Source: Thermostichus vulcanus str. 'Rupite'
Lineage (GTDB): Bacteria > Cyanobacteriota > Cyanobacteriia > Thermostichales > Thermostichaceae
Assembly: GCF_022848905.1 (NCBI RefSeq)
Contig: NZ_JAFIRA010000017.1
Coordinates: 1-64,000 of the forward strand
Direction: 5' to 3'
Length of the DNA: 64,000 bases
Position numbers and translations under genes: made by a program. Shown one piece after another: positions 57,639 through 64,000 of this stretch. Position 1 is the first letter of the stretch. The number at the start of each line of letters is the position of its first letter. The notes under the pieces were generated by a model that ran no database searches, was not told the origin of the DNA, and saw only the letters and a program-made list of their open reading frames with translations.

Positions 57639-57857
57639 GCACAGGAGTTCAGCATGAGGTTTGAGGGCATCTCGAACGAGCCTAGCCTTCTCAATGTCTC
57701 AATCCTACTTATAAGGATAAGGATCTGGCGCAGGTGATTGAACCGATCCACCTGGGTTAAGCTCAAAAGGGTTTCGGCCACGGATCCTGCCTTGGAGCTC
57801 GATGGGTTCCCGATCCCTGACCCTTCTGTTTCTGTGTGTTGTCTTGGTGGCACTCCT

Positions 57858-58724
57858 GTGAAATCGGCTCATCCCCGTCGTCCTAGATTTGATCCGTCCA
57901 CCCTGTCCTGGATCCCGTTGGTGGGCGGGGCACTGGTGTTGATTCTCTTGGCTACCGTGCTGCAGTGTTTGGTGGTGGTACCTGCCGGTGCACGGGCTGT
58001 GGTGTTCAACTCGCTGACGGGTCTCAAACCCCAACCCTTGGGGGAAGGGCTGCACCTGTTGCTGCCGGTGATAGAAACGCCGATCTTTTACGATGTGCGC
58101 ACCCAAACCTACACCATGGCCTCTCAACGCTCCGAGAGCCAATCTTTGGGAGATGATGCCCTGAAGGTGCTGAGTGCCGATGGCCAGCAGATTACTCTGG
58201 ATGTGTCGGTGCGCTTCCGACTGGATCCGGCCAAGGTTGCCCACCTGCACCAAACTATCGGCCCCTCCTACGTAGACAAAGTGATCCGCCCGGAGGTGCG
58301 CACCGTGATGCGTAATGAACTGGCTTTACACCGAGCGATCGCGGTTTTCTCCGAAGAACGGGAAGAGATTCAGCACAACGTCGAGCAGCAACTCTCCAGC
58401 ATCTTTGCCGAGAACGACCTGATCCTGCAAAACGTGCTCCTGCGCAATGTCCGCTTTTCTGACCAGTTCCAAACCGCCATCGAACAAAAGCAAATTGCCG
58501 AGCAGGAAAAAGAACGGGAACGCTTCCTGGTGGAAAAAGCAGAGCTAGAAAAGCAACGGGTGGTGGTGCTCGCGGAAGGAGAAGCCCAGTCCATTCAGTT
58601 GCAGGGGGAAGCCCTGAAGCAAAACCCAGAGGTGGTGCAGCTGGACTACGTGCGCAAATTGGCTCCCGGTACCCGCGCCATCATTTCTCGACCGGAAGTG
58701 CTCACGGATCCGTTGAAGCGGTAA
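57858..58724 (+). CDS. Prohibitin-like SPFH/Band 7 membrane protein
   Basis: A 288-residue protein with an N-terminal transmembrane helix (WIPLVGGALVLILLATVLQCLVVVP), a Band 7 domain (GARAVVFNSLTGLKPQPLGEGLHLLLPVIE...LKVLSADGQQITLDVSVRFRLDP) and a long charged helix/coiled coil (QQLSSIFAEND...QKQIAEQEKERERFLVEKAELEKQRVVVLAEGEAQSIQLQ). Prohibitins form large membrane rings that scaffold proteases. GTG at 57858 removes a non-conserved 40-residue lead that opens at 57738. No FtsH gene adjoins. Confidence 0.88.
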   Translation: MKSAHPRRPRFDPSTLSWIPLVGGALVLILLATVLQCLVVVPAGARAVVFNSLTGLKPQPLGEGLHLLLPVIETPIFYDVRTQTYTMASQRSESQSLGDDALKVLSADGQQITLDVSVRFRLDPAKVAHLHQTIGPSYVDKVIRPEVRTVMRNELALHRAIAVFSEEREEIQHNVEQQLSSIFAENDLILQNVLLRNVRFSDQFQTAIEQKQIAEQEKERERFLVEKAELEKQRVVVLAEGEAQSIQLQGEALKQNPEVVQLDYVRKLAPGTRAIISRPEVLTDPLKR

Positions 58725-58770
58725 CCCCAGTTTTTCCCTCCCCCTTTTTGGCGGGGATCCTTACCTGACG

Positions 58771-59475
58771 ATGCCACTGCCCACCTCCCCAGTCGATGAG
58801 TCCCTGATTCACAGCCGCATCCAGGCGGTACGGGAGCAGATCCCGGAGCATGTGGAGATCATGGCGGTGAGCAAAGGCTACAGTGCCGACCACATTCGCG
58901 CCGCCTATCAAGCCGGGATCCGACACTTTGGAGAAAGCCGTGTCCAGGAAGCCGCTCAGAAACAGGCCCAACTGCAGGATCTCCCAGACATCATCTGGCA
59001 TTTGATCGGCCACTTGCAAACCAATAAGGTCAAACCCGCCCTCAAACAATTTGCCTGGATCGACAGTGTCGATAGCCTGCGACTGGCCAAGTTGCTCAAC
59101 CAGAAAGCCTGGGAACTGCACCTCTCCCCCAAGCTGTGCCTACAGGTAAAGTTGGCCCCCGACCCCAATAAATCCGGCTGGTCGATTTCCGAACTGCTGC
59201 AAAGCTTGCCCCAACTGGATCAACTGCTGCAGGTGCAAATATCCGGCTTGATGACCATTCTGCCCCTGGGCCTAGACTCAGAAACTGCCCTAGAGCTGTT
59301 TCGCAAACTGGTGGAGCTGGCGGATCACATTCAGCGGAGTGGCTACGAGCACCTTAACCTGCAAACCCTCTCTATGGGCATGTCGGAGGATTACCCGTTG
59401 GCCGTCGCGGCGGGTTCTAACTTAATTCGGCTGGGGCGCGCTTTGTTCGCAGAGGCTGACCGAAAAGAGGGATAG
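58771..59475 (+). CDS. pipY: PLP-binding protein of the YggS/PipY family
   Basis: A 234-residue single-domain PLP protein. The Schiff-base lysine is in IMAVSKGYSADHIRAAYQAGIRHFGESRVQEA, and IWHLIGHLQTNKVKPALK and the phosphate-binding SMGMSEDYPLAVAAGSNLIRLGRALF complete the fold. It maintains vitamin B6 and amino-acid balance. In cyanobacteria it is PipY, often next to pipX; pipX is not seen upstream here. sepF and proC follow, the widespread pipY/yggS-sepF-proC order. Confidence 0.9.
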   Translation: MPLPTSPVDESLIHSRIQAVREQIPEHVEIMAVSKGYSADHIRAAYQAGIRHFGESRVQEAAQKQAQLQDLPDIIWHLIGHLQTNKVKPALKQFAWIDSVDSLRLAKLLNQKAWELHLSPKLCLQVKLAPDPNKSGWSISELLQSLPQLDQLLQVQISGLMTILPLGLDSETALELFRKLVELADHIQRSGYEHLNLQTLSMGMSEDYPLAVAAGSNLIRLGRALFAEADRKEG

Positions 59476-59965
59476 GGCCAAGCGGTTCATTAAGATTTCA
59501 TTAAACTTATGTTAAGCCACAGAGGCTTGGAGAGGACTTTGGCCCCATCTTCGGGCTGTTCTGTCGTTACCTAGGAGCCAAAAGGGTAGCAAACGGGGAA
59601 CAAGTGAATGGGATCCCGCCCTGAATTTCGATCTTTTGGGAGAATCTCAAGGGAATTTGCAATCATTTGCGTCACTTCCGTTAATATGTGTTCAATCTGG
59701 GTAAAGCTGGAGGATTACTTCTTAAGAGCATCTTGTGGGCAGATGGGATGACATTTTCGTTCCTCCTGGGTAAACTCTATTCGTCTAAGCCGATGGGATC
59801 CTGTGAATAGAAGTTGGTCCCCGGCTGCGGCAGTTTCTCGAACAAGCCCTGTCTCAACCTCTTGAAATCCTTTTTAGGATCCGTCTGCAGACTAGGAGAT
59901 CTGCTGCTCAAGAGCTTGAAACATGTATCGAACGCGAACCATAATCTGTAGCGAGGATGTGTGTG
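59476..59965. other. Long leader region between pipY and sepF
   Basis: 490 bases without a gene. It contains a Pho-box-like array (59489-59518) near pipY, an AT-rich patch (about 59655-59690) with TTGCAA and TTAATAT as a possible promoter, and a ribosome site (GAGG) shortly before sepF. The length is notable for this otherwise tightly linked pair. Confidence 0.5.
59489..59518 (+). promoter_or_regulatory. Pho-box-like array between pipY and sepF
   Basis: Three octamers with three-base spacers: ATTAAGAT (59489), ATTAAACT (59500), GTTAAGCC (59511). The 11-base phase matches cyanobacterial Pho boxes; only the middle unit is identical to one at the phn operon, and the first base of each unit is a purine rather than a pyrimidine. 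Confidence 0.4.
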
Positions 59966-60637
59966 ATGACTGTGAATGGAATCTGGAGCAGGGTAAGAGA
60001 TTTTGTCGGCCTGACGGATCCCGTCGATGGCTTGGAAGAGTACTCTGATAGGGAAGGACAGGAGGATTTCCGACAGCTTTATGAAGGGCATCATTCCGCG
60101 CCAGTTGCTCCGGCCGAAGAGGAGGAGGCAGACTCCTTTCCACGCGGACGGCGGCAGCGGGCGGCAGAGGTGTCAGACGGTTCTCTCAGTCGGGAAGAGT
60201 CTCGTGGACATCGGCGCAGTCAACATCGGGATCGGGGAATAGGGGGCGGTATGGGCAGCAACGTGATCGGATTGCCAAGTGTCAGTCAACCCACCAGTGA
60301 GGTGGTGGTGATTGAGCCGCGCAGCTTTGATGAAATGGCCCAGGTGGTGCAGCACCTGCGGGATCGCAAGACAGTGATTATGAACCTGACCCTGATGGAT
60401 CCCGCCGATGCTCAGCGTTCTGTGGATTTTGTGGCCGGTGGCACCTATGCCATTGATGGCCACCAGGAGCGCATTGGTGAAAACATTTTCCTGTTCACCC
60501 CCAGCACCGTCACGGTTTCGACCCCCAGCAGCCAAATAAGCCAAATAATGGGACAGCCCCTACAGCGGCCCTTGCAAAGCCCAGCTCCCCTCTGGTCCAG
60601 CAGCTATGAACATTTGCAGGCGGTTGGCCAGCACTGA
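59966..60637 (+). CDS. sepF: SepF-type cell division protein (Cdv2)
   Basis: A 223-residue protein. The C-terminal core is Sep[71 protein letters not shown]. The N terminus ([16 protein letters not shown]) can be the membrane-binding amphipathic helix, and a charged, low-complexity linker (about 25-95) separates them. SepF aligns FtsZ filaments at the septum; in cyanobacteria Cdv2/SepF is needed for division. Start ATG 59966 is 10 bases after GAGG; ATG 59957 is in frame. proC follows. Confidence 0.92.
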   Translation: MTVNGIWSRVRDFVGLTDPVDGLEEYSDREGQEDFRQLYEGHHSAPVAPAEEEEADSFPRGRRQRAAEVSDGSLSREESRGHRRSQHRDRGIGGGMGSNVIGLPSVSQPTSEVVVIEPRSFDEMAQVVQHLRDRKTVIMNLTLMDPADAQRSVDFVAGGTYAIDGHQERIGENIFLFTPSTVTVSTPSSQISQIMGQPLQRPLQSPAPLWSSSYEHLQAVGQH

Positions 60638-60642
60638 GCTGC

Positions 60643-60679
60643 ACTAAATTACTAACTAAATAACTAAATCAGACTAAAT
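60643..60679 (+). repeat. ACTAAAT heptamer cluster
   Basis: ACTAAAT occurs four times within 37 bases (60643, 60655, 60663, 60673) in the sepF-proC gap. The spacing is irregular (12, 8, 10). Confidence 0.7.
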
Positions 60680-60747
60680 CAGGTTGAATTAGGTTGAGAA
60701 CCGGATCCGTGAACTTCCCATAGCCCCTTCTCTACTCCGGTTCAGCC

Positions 60748-61551
60748 ATGGAGCAACTTTTCCTCAGTGTCATCGGCGGTGGTGCCATGGGATCTGCCCT
60801 CCTGCGTCGTTGGGTGGATTCAGGCATTTGTCCCCCAAATCAGATTGGCCTGCGAGAACCGGACTCAGTTCGGGCCTCTGCGTTGCAAAAAGAATTGGGC
60901 ATCCGTCTTCTCTCGGATCTCACCCAAGCGGGGGAGTCCCAGATTGTCTTCTTGGCGGTTAAGCCACAGGTTTTTGCCACGGTTGTGGCGGAGATGGGCC
61001 AATTGACTGCTTCAGAGCTGGTGATCTCCATCATGGCCGGGATCCCTTTGCAGCAGTTACAGCAGGCTTTCCCCAGGCAGGGGGTGGTGCGGACCATGCC
61101 CAACACTCCTGCTCTAGTGGGGGCTGGTATAACGGCCATCAGCTATGGAACGGGCATTACGCCTACCCAAATGGAACAGGTGGAGAAGCTGTTTCGGGCT
61201 GTGGGAGAGGTGGTTACGGTGGCTGAGAACCAGATGGATGCAGTGACTGCCCTTTCCGGTTCCGGGCCAGGGTATGTGGCGGTGATGGTGGAAGCCCTAA
61301 TTGATGGCGGCGTGCGCGTCGGCTTGCCCCGCCCGATTGCCACCCAACTGGCTCTGCAGACGTTATCCGGCACGGCGGCCCTATTGCAGCAGGAACAACT
61401 CCACCCTGCCCTTTTGAAAGATCGCGTCACCAGTCCGGGTGGCACCACCATTGCCGGGATTGATGCCCTCGAGCAGGCCGGTGTGCGTGGGGCATTGATG
61501 CAGGCAGTTCAGGCTGCCTATGAGCGCTCTTGCCAACTCAAGGGATCCTAA
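60748..61551 (+). CDS. proC: Pyrroline-5-carboxylate reductase
   Basis: A 267-residue enzyme catalysing the last step of proline synthesis with NAD(P)H. N-terminal Rossmann motif SVIGGGAMGSALLRRWV; IVFLAVKPQVFATV; MPNTPALVGAGITAI; and the C-terminal ALSGSGPGYVAVMVEALIDGGVRVGLPR...RVTSPGGTTIAGIDALE. Length is standard. Its stop overlaps that of the convergent dehydrogenase gene by four bases. Confidence 0.97.
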   Translation: MEQLFLSVIGGGAMGSALLRRWVDSGICPPNQIGLREPDSVRASALQKELGIRLLSDLTQAGESQIVFLAVKPQVFATVVAEMGQLTASELVISIMAGIPLQQLQQAFPRQGVVRTMPNTPALVGAGITAISYGTGITPTQMEQVEKLFRAVGEVVTVAENQMDAVTALSGSGPGYVAVMVEALIDGGVRVGLPRPIATQLALQTLSGTAALLQQEQLHPALLKDRVTSPGGTTIAGIDALEQAGVRGALMQAVQAAYERSCQLKGS

Positions 61552-62774
61552 CGGGGCAACAGACTTTTCCACAGGGGGCGGCTGATCCAGTTCCAGCCCA
61601 CCTTCAGTTGATGCTCCAGGGTAGGCATCCGCACTAGATAAGCGGTTCGCCGCGCTAGGTAACCCAGTGGGCCGGTCAAGGTGAAGCCCCCCAGCGCAGA
61701 CAACACCGCCGTATCCACCCCCAAACTGAGCATTTCCCCCAGCGAGAAATAACGGAAGGGCAAGAGGGGTCGTTCTTGGGTGAGAAAAGCCCACAGATTC
61801 CAAGCGCAGTAGCTAGCCTGTTGAAAAGCCGCTTGAGCTGTAGCTGGTATCCGTTGCCCCTCCGCATCCACCCCTGCGGCCACATCCCCTAAGGCAAAGA
61901 TCTCCGGGAAAGTAGGGGTTTGTAGAGTTGGCAAAACCTGAAGCCGTCCCCGCTCTGTTTTGGGGAGGTCTAAGGTTGAAATCACCTCGGCCACCTGTGT
62001 GCCCACCGTCCAGAGCACGGCATCAACGGGATCCGTTGTGACCGTCGTGATCTCCGGGTTATTCAGCCGTTGTACCTGCAGGCAAAAAGAGGGTATCCCG
62101 TTCTGGTGCAGGGCTTCTATGCACAAGACCTTGGTTTGTAGCTCCACTGGGATCCCTCGCTCCGCCAAAGCCTGTTGGGCTGCCTTCCGACTGGATTCGG
62201 TAAACCCAGACAAAATATCGGCTCCTAGCTCGATCAGTTGGATTCGCCCACGGGATCCCAGGCGATCCGCCAATTTACAAGCCAATTCCACCCCACTTGC
62301 CCCTGCTCCCACAATCGCTAGACCTATGGGCTGGGCCGGATCCCGCTCCTCCAGGCGCTTCAGGTGGGCGCGCAGCCGCTGGGCATCCGCCAAGGTACGA
62401 AAGGGAAAAGCATACTCCGCCGCCCCTGGCACCTGGTTCAAGGGGGTTTCCCCCCCTAGCGCCAGCACCAACCCGTCGTACTCCAAGCTCTGCCCATCTT
62501 GAAGCGTGACTCGACGCGCCTTGGGATCGATGGCTGTAACGGATCCCTGCACAAACTGCACCGACTCAGAAGACAAGAGATCCCGGAAGCGGGGGGCCAC
62601 TTCCCAATCCTCCATTTCCTCCGTTAGCAGTTCGTAAAGCAGGGGGGCAAAGACAAACCGTTCCTGACGATCGACTAGAGTAATCTGCGGGGGTTCTGGC
62701 CAGGGTTGTCGGCTGAGTTCGAGGGCAGTGTATAGCCCGCCAAACCCACCCCCAAGAATGCAAATTCGACTCAT
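61548..62774 (-). CDS. ndbB: Type II NAD(P)H dehydrogenase, NdbB-like
   Basis: A 408-residue single-subunit flavoprotein. FAD-binding motif RICILGGGFGGLYTALEL at the N terminus, NAD(P)-binding GLAIVGAGASGVELACKLADR in the middle, and the second FAD-contact segment FPEIFALGDVAAGVD. The C-terminal helices (WNWISRPLWKSLLP) could sit in the membrane. The closest group is cyanobacterial NdbB, implicated as demethylphylloquinone reductase in vitamin K1 synthesis; that role is family inference, and the symbol is provisional. Confidence 0.8.
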   Translation of the reverse strand: MSRICILGGGFGGLYTALELSRQPWPEPPQITLVDRQERFVFAPLLYELLTEEMEDWEVAPRFRDLLSSESVQFVQGSVTAIDPKARRVTLQDGQSLEYDGLVLALGGETPLNQVPGAAEYAFPFRTLADAQRLRAHLKRLEERDPAQPIGLAIVGAGASGVELACKLADRLGSRGRIQLIELGADILSGFTESSRKAAQQALAERGIPVELQTKVLCIEALHQNGIPSFCLQVQRLNNPEITTVTTDPVDAVLWTVGTQVAEVISTLDLPKTERGRLQVLPTLQTPTFPEIFALGDVAAGVDAEGQRIPATAQAAFQQASYCAWNLWAFLTQERPLLPFRYFSLGEMLSLGVDTAVLSALGGFTLTGPLGYLARRTAYLVRMPTLEHQLKVGWNWISRPLWKSLLPR

Positions 62775-62855
62775 GCTCAGATGGTTGAGAGTGCTCCTAC
62801 CCTAGCAAACGGTGAGCGCAGCAACGGGATCCCATCTTTGATTGGCTATGTGTGC

Positions 62856-64000
62856 TCACTTGCGCTCGGCACTGCCCAGGGGCACCGGTTCTTTCTGTTG
62901 TTGAGAAGCTGCTGCATTCACCTTGCAGGGCAAAATTTGGTTCAGCCAACTTAAAATCCCCCACACCACAGCCACCGTGGCTACCCACAAAACCCACAAA
63001 CCTCCCACCCAAGGTTGCGGCAAGTCCAACACTACCCCGCCAATCATCGGGCCAGCGGCAAACCCTACCGCCCAACAGAGGGAATTAATGGACAAGTACA
63101 CCCCCCGCAGATGATCCGGGGCCAAATCCGCCACCAAAGCAGATGCAGAAGGGTTGTAGCTCACCAGCGCCAGAGAGAGCACCATCAGAGCCACCGTCGC
63201 CAAAGCCAACGCCGGTAGGCTACCCAGCTCCGCCGAAAGACCGGTCAGCAACACGAGGGCAAAGCCAATTCCCCAAATCAAGGCGGATCCCTGTAATCCT
63301 TGAATGCGGGTAAAGCGATTTAGCCAACGGGCTACCGGCATCTGCAGTAGGCCAATCAAGGCCCCATGCAAGGCAAACAAAGCCCCGATTTGCACTTCCG
63401 GGATCCCGACAAAATTGCGGAAGTATAGGGGCATGCTGCTGCTCAATTGGGCTACGTAGGTGGTGAAGAGGATGTTGGATAATCCAAACACCAACAAGGA
63501 GCGATCCGTCAAAGCGGTTTTCCACCCCGCCAGCATCGGCCCCGCCACCGGACTAGCCACCCGAGTTTCCTGAATGAAAAACCAGAGCACCGCCAAAAAG
63601 ATCAAGAAGGTGATCCCATCGATTACAAACAGCAATCGGTAGGCCCCCGTTAGCGCCACCACAGCACTGGCCATTGCTACCCCAATGCTGTGGCCCAAAT
63701 TATCCCCAAGGCGGTTCAGGGCATAGGCTTCGTTGCGCTGTTCGCGGGTAGTGAGATCCGCCACAATCGCTTCAGCGGGCGGCCAGTACAACCCTTGTCC
63801 CAACCCTGCCGCTCCATTGGCCAAGGCAAAAGCCCAAAAGTTGTGGGAGAGGGCCAACCCGAAGGAGCCGAGAGTGGAAATGGCCAAAGACACCATCAAG
63901 GTGGCCTTGCGCCCCCAAGCCCCATCGGCCATCGAGCCGCCGAAGATGCGACCAAATACCCCGGCAAAGGCCATGATCCCCAGGCCCAACCCCACTTGAG
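62856..64000 (-). CDS. MFS transporter, 5' end outside the window
   Basis: The visible 380 or so residues contain about eleven transmembrane helices and the MFS loop motif GRIFGGSMADGAWGRKATLMVS near the left edge of the protein. The first helix and start codon lie beyond 64000; a GTG at 63995 is just an internal codon by this reading. There is no recognised substrate signature. The family could be drug or small-molecule export. Confidence 0.85.
   Translation of the reverse strand, partial: QVGLGLGIMAFAGVFGRIFGGSMADGAWGRKATLMVSLAISTLGSFGLALSHNFWAFALANGAAGLGQGLYWPPAEAIVADLTTREQRNEAYALNRLGDNLGHSIGVAMASAVVALTGAYRLLFVIDGITFLIFLAVLWFFIQETRVASPVAGPMLAGWKTALTDRSLLVFGLSNILFTTYVAQLSSSMPLYFRNFVGIPEVQIGALFALHGALIGLLQMPVARWLNRFTRIQGLQGSALIWGIGFALVLLTGLSAELGSLPALALATVALMVLSLALVSYNPSASALVADLAPDHLRGVYLSINSLCWAVGFAAGPMIGGVVLDLPQPWVGGLWVLWVATVAVVWGILSWLNQILPCKVNAAASQQQKEPVPLGSAERK

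Overview
This 64 kb window comes from a cyanobacterial chromosome. The taxonomic markers are Ycf4 (photosystem I assembly), a 521-residue NdhB, cyanobacteria-restricted families (DUF3181, DUF561, an Ftn2/ARC6-like protein, an NdbB-like dehydrogenase) and the pipY-sepF-proC order. The octamer GGGATCCC recurs about every 600 bp, while the usual cyanobacterial HIP1 octamer GCGATCGC is almost absent. That bias, with the moderately high GC content and single-copy housekeeping genes, suggests the hot-spring Synechococcus JA / Thermostichus lineage. The assignment is inference; no database was searched.

Layout. 1-5.8 kb: a truncated insertion-sequence end, then ureE, leuD, an RlmM-like methyltransferase, small conserved proteins, tRNA-Pro(UGG), a broken Uma2 gene, rpsN and an RNase D-like exonuclease. 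6.1-9.3 kb: an ABC ATPase/permease pair without a binding protein, followed by a TnpB-only IS200/IS605 element whose ends match IS608 rules. 9.3-19.6 kb: EcfT, an Ftn2-like protein with an unusual C terminus, a Crp-type regulator, an ECF sigma / anti-sigma / exported coiled-coil trio, an SLH lipoprotein, an HtrA protease and ycf4. 19.8-26 kb: an orphan PotD-like binding protein and a phosphonate-type uptake operon phnD-phnC-phnE-phnE with a good Pho box, then an AlaX-type protein. 26-34 kb: ndhB, a HAD-GvpK-GvpA/J fusion protein, a cyclophilin, enolase, a lipase-like hydrolase, a GNAT, DUF554 and a Nudix enzyme.

34-43 kb: a six-PAS histidine kinase, a single-domain response regulator and an Hpt-REC-REC-GGDEF diguanylate cyclase in tight order, likely one phosphorelay feeding c-di-GMP. 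An active/inactive M16 peptidase pair and an M50 site-2 protease with CBS domains follow. 43.8-48.5 kb: a class II (B12-dependent) ribonucleotide reductase interrupted by two large inteins, each with a LAGLIDADG endonuclease. 48.6-64 kb: pheS, plsC, a [2Fe-2S] ferredoxin, a 2'-5' RNA ligase-like protein overlapping a degenerate HAD protein, an aldo/keto reductase, pyrG, DUF561, an agmatinase-like enzyme, an SPFH protein, pipY-sepF-proC, an NdbB-like dehydrogenase and a truncated MFS transporter.

The least expected items are the HAD-GvpK-GvpA/J fusion, the TnpB element with complete IS608-type end signals but no TnpA and a degenerate zinc ribbon, and the nrdJ intein placed directly before the catalytic thiyl cysteine.
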